Origin: Nocardia carnea
Lineage (GTDB): Bacteria; Actinomycetota; Actinomycetes; Mycobacteriales; Mycobacteriaceae
Direction: 5' to 3'
DNA length: 64,000 bases
Assembly (NCBI RefSeq): GCF_029868855.1
Contig: NZ_JARWOV010000298.1
Coordinates: forward strand, 1-64,000
The position numbers and the translations under genes are program-made. The notes below the pieces were generated by a model, which saw nothing but the letters and a program-made list of their open reading frames with translations, did not search any database and had not been told where the DNA came from. The first letter of the stretch is position 1. Each line of letters opens with the position of its first letter. This document shows positions 35,207 to 44,562 of this stretch, piece by piece.

Positions 35207-37720
35207 TCAGAAATATACCCAGAACGCGGGGTCGGGAACCGCGTCTTCGGCCAGTGCCACAGTATGCGGCAGCAATCCCGCCGACAGATCACCCGTCAGC
35301 TCGCCACCGGCGAGCCCCAGCACCGTGTGATCGGTGTAGGGCGTGGCGGTGGCGACCCCGTGCACATCGTACGGAACGACCGCGACGCCGTGATCGGCGA
35401 TCGGCTTCACCTGTGGTGCGGGCATCGGTGTGGGCATCGGCTGCGGCATCGTCGGCAGTTGCGCATCGGGCAGACTCGGCTGCTGGCTGGGCATGCTGAC
35501 GGTCGGCACCTGCGGCTGTTCCACGGTCGGCACCTGCGGCGCAGGCTGATCCGCGGTCGGTATCTGCTGAGTGGGCAGATCGACGGTGGACGGAGTGGCG
35601 CCCTGGTCCCCGGTACTCGGCGCGCCGGTACCGGTACCACCACCGACGGGTTCGGTGGTGGTACCGGCGTCACCGGTCGACGAGCCGGGCGCGGTGGTGG
35701 TCACACCGCCGGATTCGCCGGTGGTCGAGGACCCCTCGGTGGCGGTGCTCGACTCCCCGGAGCTACTCGTCGGCGACGAGCCACCGGTCTCGGTGGTATC
35801 GGTGACGTCCGAGGGGGTGGTCGAGCCGTCCGGCGATGTGGTGCTGCCCTGCGGCGACGTCGTACTGCCCTGCGGTGATGTCGTGATCCCGGGCAGCAGT
35901 GTCGTACTGCCGCCGACCGACGTCGTGCTGCCGTCGGTGGTGGTGGTTCCGCTCGGTCCGGTGGTCGTCGAGCCGTCCGGGCCGGTCGTCGTGGTATCCG
36001 GTGTCGTGGTGACACTGTCGGAGGTCGTCACGGGCGCCGTGATGGTCGGCAGCACCGTCGTGGAATCACCGGGCAATGTCGGCTCGGTGGGCAGGTCCGG
36101 TGGCACCGGCTGCGGCAGCCGGTGGAAGAGGTCCGGCAGCTGGGCCGCGGGCGCGGTCAACGGCGACTGTCCCGTCGGCGGCTGGAAAACATGCGCGACC
36201 GGGCTGGTCGCGACATCGGGCTGCACCGTCGTCTGCAACGGGGTAGCTGCGACCGGCTGTACCGCAGGAGCTACGGCCGCCGGCGCCACCGGGGGTGGAA
36301 CCGGCACCGCGACAACCGGAGCGGGCGCCACCGGCGCCATCGGGGCGACCGCCACCGGCGCGGGCGGCGCCACCGGCGCGACGGCCATCGGCGCGGGAGC
36401 GCTCGGCAGCGGGGCCGGGGCGGCGGCCGGCGTCACCGACATACCGGAGGTCGCCGGAGCGGCCGTGCCCGGTACGCCCGCCGCGTTCTGTACGGAGGCC
36501 GCACCCGTTCCGGTTCCGGTGGTGCCGCCCACCGCGATCCCGGCGTCGTCGCGCTGAACCGGCGCATCGATATCCGGCCCGCGGCCGGGGTCCGGAACAT
36601 TCGGCTGCGCGCCACCGGCCGCCGGTTCCGTAGTGCCGGCACCGGCCTGCATCCAACCGGTGTATTGATCGAGCTGATCGTCGAGCGAGAAGGCATCATC
36701 GGCCGTGATCCCGAAATCCCAGTCGCCGTCGACCCGGACACCGCCGGGGCCCACCGAGATATCGACGTCCATATCCGAATCGACCTGCACCGACCCGCCG
36801 GCTCCGCCGAGCGCCAGCCCGGCGAACCCGCTGCCGTCGGCGTCCAGGGAGAACTCGAACCAGGCGCCGTCGTCGCCCGGGCCGCCCTCTCCCGCGGTCA
36901 TCCGCGCGCCGCCCAGCAGATCGGCGAAGCCGAGATCCCAGTCCGAGAGCCCGGAATCGGCGGACTGTGCCACCGACTTCGGCTGACCGGCCGGATTCAG
37001 GCCGAACCCGGGCAGGTCGAAGATATCGGTTTTGAAGGCATCACCGGGCGCCGGCAGTTCGAAACCTCCGGGCGCACCGGGCCCTTCGTTGCCCGCACCG
37101 GGAAAATCCCCGCCCAGCCCCGGAATATCGCCGCCGAGGCCGGGAATATCGTCGAGCCCCGGTATCCCCCCGGAGGCCTCCGGGCGGCCGAACTCGGGCA
37201 GGCCCGGGATATTGGATTCGGGCACACCCGTTCCCGGCGTCCCCGGTACGTAGCCGGCCCCGGGAGCATCGCCGTCCGGACCCCCGGGGATCAGCTCCAA
37301 CCCTGGAACCTGGTCCATATACGGCGCACCGTAGGAATCCAGATCGTCGAAGCCGAACTCCCCCGGACGACCGACCTGGATATCGAAGGTTCCGTGCGGC
37401 AGTGGCATCGTGACGCTCGCGTCACCCGGCGAGCCGAACGGCATATCCTGCGGCGCAACCGGTTCCGGATCCGGGAAGGTGACCACCGGGCTGGGCACAT
37501 CGGGATCCGGATCGACATTGTGGGCCCACCCGGTATTGCGGCTGTCCAGTTCACCGGGCGACGCGGGCACCCCGCCGCCGTTGGCGGCAATCAGCGCGCC
37601 ACCGGTCACATACGCGCCGCCACGGGCAACTCGCGCGGTGGCGCTGGCAATACGATAGGCGGCGTCACCGCCCCGTTCGGCGACTTCTTCTTCGCCGTCG
37701 AACGGCAGATCACTCGCCAT
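35207..37720 (-). CDS. 837-residue Pro/Gly/Thr-rich protein, function unknown
   Basis: No family was recognised. The N-terminal ~100 residues have normal composition and no signal peptide. Next comes a Gly/Pro/Asp-rich part with IPGLGGDIPGLGGDFPG repeats (~190-210), a more structured acidic segment (AWFEFSLDADGSGFAGLALG and DMDVDISVGPGGVRVDGDW, ~290-350), an Ala/Pro/Val tract, a Thr/Ser part with GSTTSPQ repeats, and a conserved-looking C-terminus (GVATATPYTDHTVLGLAGGE). It shares strand and probably transcript with the dynamin-like gene, recalling iniB next to iniA/iniC, though sequence similarity to IniB is not evident. Confidence 0.72.
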   Translation of the reverse strand: MASDLPFDGEEEVAERGGDAAYRIASATARVARGGAYVTGGALIAANGGGVPASPGELDSRNTGWAHNVDPDPDVPSPVVTFPDPEPVAPQDMPFGSPGDASVTMPLPHGTFDIQVGRPGEFGFDDLDSYGAPYMDQVPGLELIPGGPDGDAPGAGYVPGTPGTGVPESNIPGLPEFGRPEASGGIPGLDDIPGLGGDIPGLGGDFPGAGNEGPGAPGGFELPAPGDAFKTDIFDLPGFGLNPAGQPKSVAQSADSGLSDWDLGFADLLGGARMTAGEGGPGDDGAWFEFSLDADGSGFAGLALGGAGGSVQVDSDMDVDISVGPGGVRVDGDWDFGITADDAFSLDDQLDQYTGWMQAGAGTTEPAAGGAQPNVPDPGRGPDIDAPVQRDDAGIAVGGTTGTGTGAASVQNAAGVPGTAAPATSGMSVTPAAAPAPLPSAPAPMAVAPVAPPAPVAVAPMAPVAPAPVVAVPVPPPVAPAAVAPAVQPVAATPLQTTVQPDVATSPVAHVFQPPTGQSPLTAPAAQLPDLFHRLPQPVPPDLPTEPTLPGDSTTVLPTITAPVTTSDSVTTTPDTTTTGPDGSTTTGPSGTTTTDGSTTSVGGSTTLLPGITTSPQGSTTSPQGSTTSPDGSTTPSDVTDTTETGGSSPTSSSGESSTATEGSSTTGESGGVTTTAPGSSTGDAGTTTEPVGGGTGTGAPSTGDQGATPSTVDLPTQQIPTADQPAPQVPTVEQPQVPTVSMPSQQPSLPDAQLPTMPQPMPTPMPAPQVKPIADHGVAVVPYDVHGVATATPYTDHTVLGLAGGELTGDLSAGLLPHTVALAEDAVPDPAFWVYF

Positions 37721-37869
37721 TCCATAACTCCACTCTCGCGTGCACCGGCGACCGCACCGCCGTCGATCCGGCGCGGATCCGCCACCAGCCTATTGTCGAC
37801 ATCTACGGCTGTCACATTTTCGTTATCAGCGGATATCCAGGCGGGGCGAGGGGCAGCGGAAACCGGCAG

Positions 37870-39747
37870 CTATTTCTTGTCCTTCGGCTTGTCGGACTGG
37901 GCGTCGGAGGACAGCGCGGCCACGAACGCTTCCTGCGGAACGTCCACCCGGCCGATGGTCTTCATCCGCTTCTTGCCTTCCTTCTGCTTCTCCAGCAGTT
38001 TGCGTTTACGGCTGATATCGCCGCCGTAGCATTTGGCCAGCACATCCTTGCGGATGGCGCGGATGTTCTCGCGGGCGATGATCTTCGAGCCGATGGCCGC
38101 CTGGATCGGCACCTCGAACTGCTGGCGCGGGATCAGCTCCCGCAGTTTCGTGGTCATCTTGTGCCCGTAGGCCTGCGCGGCGTCGCGGTGCACGATGGCG
38201 CTGAACGCGTCCACCGCCTCGCCCTGCAGCAGGATATCGACCTTCACCAGCTGCGATTCCCGCTCACCGGCTTCCTCGTAGTCCAGCGAGGCGTACCCGC
38301 GGGTGCGCGATTTCAGCGAATCGAAGAAGTCGAAGATGATCTCAGCCAGCGGCAGGGTGTAGCGCAGCTCCACGCGGGTCTCGGACAGGTAGTCCATCCC
38401 GCCGAGGTCACCGCGCCGCGACTGGCACAATTCCATGATCGCGCCGATGAATTCGCTGGGCGCGATGATCGTGACCTTCACCACCGGTTCGAAGACCTGG
38501 CGCACCTTGCCTTCCGGCCAGAACGAGGGGTTGGTCACGGTGTGTTCCGCACCGTCCTCCATCACCACCCGGTACACCACGTTCGGCGCGGTGGAGATCA
38601 GGTCGAGCCCGAATTCGCGCTGCAGCCGCTCCCGGGTGATCTCCATGTGCAACAGACCCAGGAAGCCGCAGCGGAAACCGAAACCGAGGGCCACCGAGGT
38701 CTCCGGCTCGTAGGTGAGCGCGGCGTCGTTGAGCTGGAGTTTGTCCAGCGCGTCCCGGAGATCCGGATAGTCGGAGCCGTCCACCGGATACAGCCCGGAG
38801 TACACCATGGGCCGCGGTTCGCGATACCCGGTGAGCGGTTCGGTGGCGCCGTTGCGTGCGGAGGTGACGGTATCGCCGACCTTCGACTGCCGCACATCCT
38901 TCACACCGGTGATCAGGTAACCGACCTCGCCGACCCCCAGCCCCTGTGTGGGTTTGGGTTCGGGGGAGACGATCCCGATCTCCAGCAGCTCGTGCGTGGC
39001 GCCGGTGGACATCATCTTGATCTTCTCGCGCGGGGTCAGCTTGCCGTCCACCACCCGGACATAGGTGACCACACCGCGGTAGGTGTCGTAGACCGAGTCG
39101 AAGATCATCGCCCGGGCCGGTGCGTCGGCGTCGCCCACCGGTGCCGGTACCCGCTCGATCACCCGGTCCAGCAGTTCGGTCACACCTACCCCGGTCTTGC
39201 CGGATACCCGCAGCACATCCTCGGGCTCGCAGCCGACGATATGGGCGAGCTCGGCGGCGTAACGCTCCGGGTCGGCGGCCGGTAGGTCGATCTTGTTGAG
39301 AACCGGGATGATCTCCAGATCCTTGTCCAGCGCCAGGTACAGGTTCGCCAGCGTCTGCGCCTCGATCCCCTGCGCGGCGTCCACCAGCAGGATCGCGCCC
39401 TCGCACGCCTCCAGTGCCCGGGACACCTCATAGGTGAAGTCGACGTGGCCCGGGGTGTCGATCAGATGCAGGACGAAATCCTCGCCCGCGTGCTCACCGG
39501 TTCCCGGCGTCCACGGCAACCGCACGTTCTGGGCTTTGATGGTGATACCGCGTTCGCGTTCGATATCCATCCGGTCGAGGTACTGCGCGCGCATCTGCCG
39601 TTCCTCGACGACCCCGGTGAGCTGCAGCATCCGATCGGCCAGCGTCGATTTGCCGTGATCGATATGCGCGATGATGCAGAAGTTCCGGATCCGCGACGGA
39701 TCGGTGAACGTCGTATCGGCGAAGCTGGCGGGCACTCCACTCCTCAT
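37870..39747 (-). CDS. lepA: Elongation factor 4 (LepA)
   Basis: A 625-residue translational GTPase that back-translocates or remodels ribosomes. G1 [14 protein letters not shown]2 [11 protein letters not shown]3 [12 protein letters not shown] and G4 NKIDL are intact. The LepA-specific C-terminal domain ends [20 protein letters not shown]. The frame is open to 40059, but ATG 39747 ([14 protein letters not shown]) fits the family; GTG 39735 is an alternative with AGGAG just upstream of it. It is divergent from the PemK-like gene. Confidence 0.96.
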   Translation of the reverse strand: MRSGVPASFADTTFTDPSRIRNFCIIAHIDHGKSTLADRMLQLTGVVEERQMRAQYLDRMDIERERGITIKAQNVRLPWTPGTGEHAGEDFVLHLIDTPGHVDFTYEVSRALEACEGAILLVDAAQGIEAQTLANLYLALDKDLEIIPVLNKIDLPAADPERYAAELAHIVGCEPEDVLRVSGKTGVGVTELLDRVIERVPAPVGDADAPARAMIFDSVYDTYRGVVTYVRVVDGKLTPREKIKMMSTGATHELLEIGIVSPEPKPTQGLGVGEVGYLITGVKDVRQSKVGDTVTSARNGATEPLTGYREPRPMVYSGLYPVDGSDYPDLRDALDKLQLNDAALTYEPETSVALGFGFRCGFLGLLHMEITRERLQREFGLDLISTAPNVVYRVVMEDGAEHTVTNPSFWPEGKVRQVFEPVVKVTIIAPSEFIGAIMELCQSRRGDLGGMDYLSETRVELRYTLPLAEIIFDFFDSLKSRTRGYASLDYEEAGERESQLVKVDILLQGEAVDAFSAIVHRDAAQAYGHKMTTKLRELIPRQQFEVPIQAAIGSKIIARENIRAIRKDVLAKCYGGDISRKRKLLEKQKEGKKRMKTIGRVDVPQEAFVAALSSDAQSDKPKDKK

Positions 39748-40101
39748 GGGTATCGGGCGTACTGCCGACCATCGTCCCATGGTGGCCCGGCCCTCGGCTT
39801 CCCGGTCCCCGCCCGGCCGACCACCTCGCCACCGGACGCTCGCCACGATCTCCCGGCCCGGCCCGCCGCAGGAACCTCCGGCGAGGAACCGGACGGACCC
39901 AGCGGCAATACTCCGCGTCGCCACCCGAGCCACGTCCGGACGCGACCATCCGCGATACCGCCGAGGCCGATGCGACGGCGCCGCCCGCCGAGATTCCGAC
40001 CGGCGGCGTGGCCGCAACACCGAGCGGGCCGACCGGAGCAACCGCTGACGGACCGCCATCGCGGCACCGCACAGCGATACACCGCCCTACCGGTGTGCCG
40101 T
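39748..40101. other. Divergent intergenic region between lepA and the PemK-like gene
   Basis: About 350 bases. Open frames run through it because of high GC, but none has a start signal or family-like sequence. Apart from the -10 of the plus-strand gene at 40102 no promoter, operator or RNA structure was recognised. Confidence 0.45.
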
Positions 40102-40107
40102 TATCCT
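40102..40107 (+). promoter_or_regulatory. -10 element for a leaderless start at 40114
   Basis: TATCCT is followed by 6 bases and ATG 40114, with no ribosome-binding site between, which indicates a leaderless transcript and fixes the start codon of the PemK-like gene. Confidence 0.5.
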
Positions 40108-40113
40108 CCTGGG

Positions 40114-40695
40114 ATGCCCCGCAGTTGGAACAGTCTCGGCAAGCAACTCACCGCGATCGCGATACAACAGGGGCCGAAGCTCGTCCGGCGACAGGCACCG
40201 AGACTGGTGGAAGCACTGCTGGTCCGCGGCAGCACCCGGGCCACCCGCCGCACACCGCGCGCGGTTGCCGGCCCCAAGGGGGTCCCCGTCCGTCCGGCGG
40301 CCTCCACCCCGGTACCGACCGCACAGCGCGCCCGGCGGGTGGTCTACGCCCCCCAACTCGACGGTCGCGCCGACCCCGGCGAAATCGTCTGGACCTGGGT
40401 GCCCTTCGAGGAGGATCCGGACAACGGTAAGGACCGGCCGGTACTGGTGGTCGGCCGCGACGGGCACACCCTGCTGGGCCTGATGCTCAGCTCGAACCCG
40501 GACCGCGACCACGATCCCGAATGGGTCGGGATCGGCGCCGGCACCTGGGACCACCAGAACCGGGCCAGCTGGGTCCGGCTGGACCGGGTACTCGACGTAC
40601 CCGAGGACGGGATCCGCCGGGAGGGGGCCATCCTGCCGCGCAAACTGTTCGACCGGGTGGCACACCGCCTGGTCCGGGAATACCACTGGAGCTGA
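40114..40695 (+). CDS. PemK/MazF-fold protein (Rv2405-like)
   Basis: 193 residues from ATG 40114. After a basic, Arg/Pro-rich N-terminal ~75 residues comes a PemK/MazF-like beta barrel: GEIVWTWVPFEEDPDNGKDRP and VLVVGRDGHTLLGLMLSSNP, then WVRLDRVLDVPEDGI. No antitoxin gene lies next to it, and the same solitary gene sits after lepA in M. tuberculosis (Rv2405), so a housekeeping role is more likely than an active toxin-antitoxin pair. RNase activity would need testing. Confidence 0.82.
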   Translation: MPRSWNSLGKQLTAIAIQQGPKLVRRQAPRLVEALLVRGSTRATRRTPRAVAGPKGVPVRPAASTPVPTAQRARRVVYAPQLDGRADPGEIVWTWVPFEEDPDNGKDRPVLVVGRDGHTLLGLMLSSNPDRDHDPEWVGIGAGTWDHQNRASWVRLDRVLDVPEDGIRREGAILPRKLFDRVAHRLVREYHWS

Positions 40696-40715
40696 GCAGT
40701 CCCGGCGCCGCCGAA

Positions 40716-41510
40716 TCAGGCCTCCAGTTCCCGGGACCGCCCGAACAGCAGTCCGTACAGCAGTGCGCCGAGCACACCACCGATCAACGGGAACACGATG
40801 AACGCCCACAACTGCCCCATCGCCCCGTCCTGATAGGGCGCCACCGCGAGACTGCGGGCCGGGTTCACCGAGGTGTTGTCGACCGGAATGGAGATCAGGT
40901 GGATGAGCGCGAGGGTGAAACCGATGGCCATCCCGGCCTGCGGTATCTCCGAAATCCGATCGGTCGCGGCCAGCACCACGAAAACGAGGAGCGCGGTCAG
41001 CATCACCTCGACGATGATCATCGCGGCCATCCCGTACCCCTCCTGGATCACCACCTCACCGGCCGGACCGGTGACCGCCGACGGACTGTGCTCACCCCAG
41101 CCGTTGGCGCCCAGCCCCGAGGACGCGCGGTCGTAGGAGGGCAGGTTCTTGGCAATCGCGAACAACACCAGGCCGGCGAGCAGACCACCCACCACCTGGG
41201 AAACGATGTAACCCACCGCACTCATCGGTGACAGCCTGCCCATCATGAGCTGCCCCACGGTCACCGCAGGGTTGACGTGACAGCCGGAGACCGGCCCGAT
41301 CGCGTAGACCAATACGAGCAGAGACAGGCCGAATGCCAGCGCCACACCCAGCGGCCCGACCTTCTCACCGGCCAGCACGGCGGTCCCGACACCCCCCATC
41401 ACCAGAACGAATGTGCCGAGCGCCTCGGCCATCCACTTTCTCGTATCGGAGATATCCGCGGGCTCGACACCTTCGAGTACAGCTTCTCGTTCCTGCGCAG
41501 TGGGAGACAT
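40716..41510 (-). CDS. Aquaporin Z-like channel
   Basis: A 264-residue MIP family channel with six membrane segments and both half-helix motifs, NPAVTVGQ and NPARSLAV. The sequence before the second motif, [15 protein letters not shown], is AqpZ-like and points to water rather than glycerol. A long, variable loop ([18 protein letters not shown]) lies between helices 3 and 4. ATG 41510 has GGAAGG upstream. The N-terminal ~25 residues are acidic. It stands alone, converging on the PemK-like gene. Confidence 0.92.
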   Translation of the reverse strand: MSPTAQEREAVLEGVEPADISDTRKWMAEALGTFVLVMGGVGTAVLAGEKVGPLGVALAFGLSLLVLVYAIGPVSGCHVNPAVTVGQLMMGRLSPMSAVGYIVSQVVGGLLAGLVLFAIAKNLPSYDRASSGLGANGWGEHSPSAVTGPAGEVVIQEGYGMAAMIIVEVMLTALLVFVVLAATDRISEIPQAGMAIGFTLALIHLISIPVDNTSVNPARSLAVAPYQDGAMGQLWAFIVFPLIGGVLGALLYGLLFGRSRELEA

Positions 41511-41680
41511 GAACACCGCCTTCCGAGAGGATCACCGCCCCGCCGGATACCGGGGCGCGCACTGGGAAACCTGGGTCCTGCTGCGAAACCAATGGGCCGA
41601 ACTCCTCGGCACCTTACGCCGCACGAACGATCTTCACAACGACATATGTCCAGGTCACGGAGTTGCAACGCACCCGCGAT
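41511..41680. other. Intergenic region between aquaporin and rpsT genes
   Basis: Together with the promoter below, this spans the 315-bp divergent gap. It holds the aquaporin ribosome-binding site at its left edge and AT-richer sequence around 41625-41650. No ORF or RNA gene was seen. Confidence 0.45.
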
Positions 41681-41709
41681 TTCGCGGTGCCGCCCACTGC
41701 TGGTAACCT
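41681..41709 (+). promoter_or_regulatory. Probable rpsT promoter
   Basis: TTCGCG (41681-41686) and TAACCT (41704-41709), with TGG before the -10, are separated by 17 bases. The transcript would have a leader of about 110 bases before rpsT. The -35 matches consensus only partly. Confidence 0.4.
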
Positions 41710-41825
41710 GGCCACTCGGCATTGCCGTACCCCGTGCCCGGAGAAATCCGAGCCGGCCGTATTCAGGGTTGGTACGCGCAGACAGACTTTCCGACCGAAC
41801 CAGACAGGAACCAGAGGATACCGGC

Positions 41826-42086
41826 GTGGCCAATATCAAATCCCAGATCAAGCGGATCCGCACCAACGAGGCGGCCCGTCAGCGCAATCAGTCGGTGAAA
41901 TCCGAACTGCGCACCCATATCCGCGCCTTCCGGGCGGCCGCCGCGGCCGGTGACAAGGAGACCGCCGCCGCGCGCCTCCAGTTCGTGAGCCGCAAGCTCG
42001 ACAAGGCAGCCTCCAAGGGTGTCATCCACGCGAACCAGGCCGCCAACAAGAAGTCGGCCATGGCGCTCGCGCTGAACAAGCTCTGA
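41826..42086 (+). CDS. rpsT: 30S ribosomal protein S20
   Basis: An 86-residue S20 protein, [20 protein letters not shown] at the start, highly basic and helical as usual; it binds 16S rRNA early in 30S assembly. GTG 41826 follows AGAGGA. The frame is open back to 41277 without meaning. A strong terminator follows at 42108. Confidence 0.97.
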   Translation: MANIKSQIKRIRTNEAARQRNQSVKSELRTHIRAFRAAAAAGDKETAAARLQFVSRKLDKAASKGVIHANQAANKKSAMALALNKL

Positions 42087-42107
42087 TCGTTCGATCTCTG
42101 TAGACAT

Positions 42108-42142
42108 AAGCCGCCGTGGCGTCGATGACCACGGCGGCTTTT
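42108..42142 (+). terminator. Intrinsic terminator of rpsT
   Basis: AAGCCGCCGTGG pairs perfectly with CCACGGCGGCTT around a 9-base loop, and the 3' arm runs into TTTT. It lies 21 bp after the rpsT stop codon. Confidence 0.9.
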
Positions 42143-42219
42143 GGCATGCCTGGCTCGGTCAGCGCATGTTTTCCGAGGCAGTACCGGATGGCGGGCACCC
42201 AGAGGTCGGGCGTCTGTCG

Positions 42220-42225
42220 TAGCAT
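42220..42225 (+). promoter_or_regulatory. -10 element for a leaderless start at 42232
   Basis: TAGCAT, 6 bases, then ATG 42232 without a ribosome-binding site. The element lies beyond the rpsT terminator, so the small gene has its own promoter. Confidence 0.5.
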
Positions 42226-42231
42226 GCGGCA

Positions 42232-42477
42232 ATGGTCATGTTGTATGCGAACCAGTCGGTCGTCCAAGCCGAGGACCTGCCCGGCGTCATTCGCGCCGCC
42301 GAGGTACTCGGTATCGGTGTGAAAATCGAGAATGTGCTGGTACCCGCCGACGACGACGGCAGCCAGGTCGTCGTCTGGATGGTCACCCGCGACGAGGAGA
42401 CCCCCGTCTACGAGGAGTGGGAGGGGCGCTTCGAGGAAGTCGCGGAGGAAGCCCTGGAGCTCAGCGCGGTCGATTGA
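42232..42477 (+). CDS. Small acidic protein, function unknown
   Basis: 81 residues beginning MVMLYANQSVVQAEDLPGVI. It is strongly acidic at the C-terminus (EEWEGRFEEVAEEALELSAVD) and has alternating hydrophobic residues in the first half, suggesting a small alpha/beta fold. No family was recognised. It is transcribed independently between rpsT and holA, with a leaderless start. The codon use matches neighbouring genes. Confidence 0.72.
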   Translation: MVMLYANQSVVQAEDLPGVIRAAEVLGIGVKIENVLVPADDDGSQVVVWMVTRDEETPVYEEWEGRFEEVAEEALELSAVD

Positions 42478-42573
42478 GCCCGGCCCCGACCACACAACAC
42501 CACCTCGACCACCTCCCCCGCAGTTCCGGCCCCGCGGCCTGCACTCATATCCCGGCAGGCACCGGCGCGGCCC

Positions 42574-43542
42574 TCAGCCACGTCCCTGTAGCGCCAGCAG
42601 CTTCAGGACGGCGTCTTCGAGGGCGAACCCGGAATCCGCGGCCCCGCCTTTGACATCAGCGTTCAGTGTCGCCACGACCTGTAGCGCGGAGCCGATCGCG
42701 GCCGGTGACCAACCACGCGCCTGGGCCTGGGCTTTCTTCACCTTCCACGGCGGCAAACCCAGCGGTCCGGCCAGTTTGAACGGATCACCGCGCCCCGCCG
42801 ACCCGACCTTCGCGATCGTGTGGACGGAATCGGCCAGGGCATCCGCCAGCACCACATGCGGAACCCCGCGGTCCTGCGCCCAGCGCAGCGCTTCCACCGC
42901 CCCGGCCCTGTTTCCCGCGACGGTCAGGTCCGCGACCTCGAAACCCGATACTTCGGCCTTGCCGGAGTAGTACCGCCGCACGGCCGCGAGGTCGATCTTC
43001 CCGCCGGTATCGGCGACCAGCTGAGAGCACGCGGCCGCCAGCTCCCGCAGCTCCGACCCCACCGCTTCCAGCACCGCCTGCACGACGTCGCCGGAGACCC
43101 GCGCCCCCGCTGCCCGGAATTCGGCCCGAATGAACTCGGCACGCTCCGCGGCCTTGGTGAGCTTGGCGCATTCGTGGACCTCCGCCCCCGCCTTCCGCAA
43201 AGCCGGCACCAAAGCTTTGGCGCGCCCGCCGCCGGAATGCACCACCATGAGCACCACCCCCTCGGGCGGGGCCATCACGGCCTCGGTGATCACGGCCACG
43301 GCATCCTTGCCGGCCTGGTCCGCCGATTCGAGAATGATCACCCGGTCCTCGGCGAACAGCGAAGGACTCAGCAGCTCGGCCAGTTCCGCACTACTGGCAT
43401 CACCCGCCCGCAACCGGTCGACCGGAACCGAGTCCGGGTCGGGGGCGACCGCCCGCACCTGCGCCGTCACCCCCGCAATGGCCCGCTGGATCAGCAGTTC
43501 TTCTTCCCCCAGTACCAGGTGCACCGCCGCTCGCTCGCTCAC
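42574..43542 (-). CDS. holA: DNA polymerase III subunit delta
   Basis: A 322-residue clamp-loader delta subunit: VHLVLGEEELLIQRAI at the N-terminus, a helical C-terminal collar and the family stretch FEVADLTVAGNRAGAVEALRWA. It opens the beta clamp during loading. GTG 43542 is preferred because TACGAT lies 7 bases upstream as a leaderless -10; ATG 43572 would add 10 residues. Monocistronic, downstream of the regulator gene on the same strand. Confidence 0.92.
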   Translation of the reverse strand: MSERAAVHLVLGEEELLIQRAIAGVTAQVRAVAPDPDSVPVDRLRAGDASSAELAELLSPSLFAEDRVIILESADQAGKDAVAVITEAVMAPPEGVVLMVVHSGGGRAKALVPALRKAGAEVHECAKLTKAAERAEFIRAEFRAAGARVSGDVVQAVLEAVGSELRELAAACSQLVADTGGKIDLAAVRRYYSGKAEVSGFEVADLTVAGNRAGAVEALRWAQDRGVPHVVLADALADSVHTIAKVGSAGRGDPFKLAGPLGLPPWKVKKAQAQARGWSPAAIGSALQVVATLNADVKGGAADSGFALEDAVLKLLALQGRG

Positions 43543-43549
43543 GGCTCCG

Positions 43550-43555
43550 ATCGTA
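43550..43555 (-). promoter_or_regulatory. -10 element for a leaderless holA start
   Basis: TACGAT on the minus strand lies 7 bases upstream of GTG 43542 and supports this as the holA start. Confidence 0.45.
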
Positions 43556-43664
43556 CGGGCGCGTCCCGACATTCCCCCGGATCGGCCTCACCGGCGCCCG
43601 GCGCCCCGCACTGTCGGGCCCATACCGCAGTACGTTGCGCCACGTTCACGCGCCGGACTTCGGG

Positions 43665-44543
43665 TCAACGTAGCGATCTCGGCCTGTCGAGCACGACCGT
43701 CAGTCCGTCGAGCAACCGTTCGAGACCGAAGGCGAACAGCGATTCCAGATCCACTTCCGCACTCGGATGGGTGAGCTGCGTGACCAACGGCCCGTCGAAC
43801 GGAAGCCGCGCCCTGGCCCATTCCGTGTTGGTCATCCCCGTGTCCAGGAGAGCGCCGGCTTCGGTTTCGATATTCACCGCCGTCCCGCGTACGTAATTGA
43901 CCAGCGTCGCGTACACGTGCAGCCGGGTATCCGGATCCAGGTCCAGGCCGTCGAGCGCGCTCAGGGTCCACAGCCCGTACGCCAGCATCCCCGGCAGCGG
44001 GACCGGGCGGGTGATGGAAACGAGCCGCGGCAGCCAGGGGTGGCGCTGGTAGGCCGCCCATTGCAGTTGGGCCGCCACCCTGAGATGAGACCGCCATCCG
44101 GGTGGCGGCTCGGGATAGTCGATCTCGGCGAAGGCGGCGTCGGCGATCAGCTGGGTGAGTTCGGACTTGTCCTCGAGATGCCGGTACAGGGTCATGGTGG
44201 CTATCCCGAGCTCGGCGGCGACCGCCCGCATCGATAGTGACTGCAGGCCACCGGCGTCGGCGATCCGCACGGCCGCGCGGACCACCCGATCGCGTTCCAC
44301 ACCGGCCACCTGCCGCGCCGGCTTCCGGACCGCGACCACCGCGCCGACCCGTGCCCGTGACTCGATGAATCCCTCCTGTTTGAGCGTCGCCAGCGCCTTC
44401 GTGGCGGTCGCCATCGCGACTCCCCAATCGCGCATGATCGCCCTGGTGGTGGGAACCGGGTCACCGGGGTGGAGTTCGCCGTCGGTGATCCTCCGCTGGA
44501 TATCGGCGACGATCCGGCGATATGGCGGCTGTCCGGCGTTCAC
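43665..44543 (-). CDS. GntR-TetR fusion transcriptional regulator
   Basis: 292 residues with two DNA-binding domains. Residues ~5-72 are a GntR winged helix (YRRIVADIQRRITDGELHPG, then TTRAIMRDWGVAMATATKAL). Residues ~85-130 are a TetR helix-turn-helix (GGLQSLSMRAVAAELGIATM), followed by a TetR_C_1 ligand-binding domain. It lies 19 bp after the carotenoid oxygenase in the same transcript, so it probably controls that gene, perhaps through the TCTGCAC sites at 45856-45895. Such fusions occur in actinobacteria, but their operators are poorly described. Confidence 0.88.
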   Translation of the reverse strand: MNAGQPPYRRIVADIQRRITDGELHPGDPVPTTRAIMRDWGVAMATATKALATLKQEGFIESRARVGAVVAVRKPARQVAGVERDRVVRAAVRIADAGGLQSLSMRAVAAELGIATMTLYRHLEDKSELTQLIADAAFAEIDYPEPPPGWRSHLRVAAQLQWAAYQRHPWLPRLVSITRPVPLPGMLAYGLWTLSALDGLDLDPDTRLHVYATLVNYVRGTAVNIETEAGALLDTGMTNTEWARARLPFDGPLVTQLTHPSAEVDLESLFAFGLERLLDGLTVVLDRPRSLR

Positions 44544-44562
44544 CGCACCATGCTGCCACGCG

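Noticed and set aside
35820-35890. Short spaced repeats resembling a CRISPR-like array.
   Set aside because: They are in-frame GSTTSPQ codon repeats of the 837-aa protein, with no constant repeat-spacer lengths.
40114-40695. PemK-like gene as part of a toxin-antitoxin pair.
   Set aside because: No antitoxin-sized gene lies beside it, and the gene is a solitary, syntenic one in mycobacteria.
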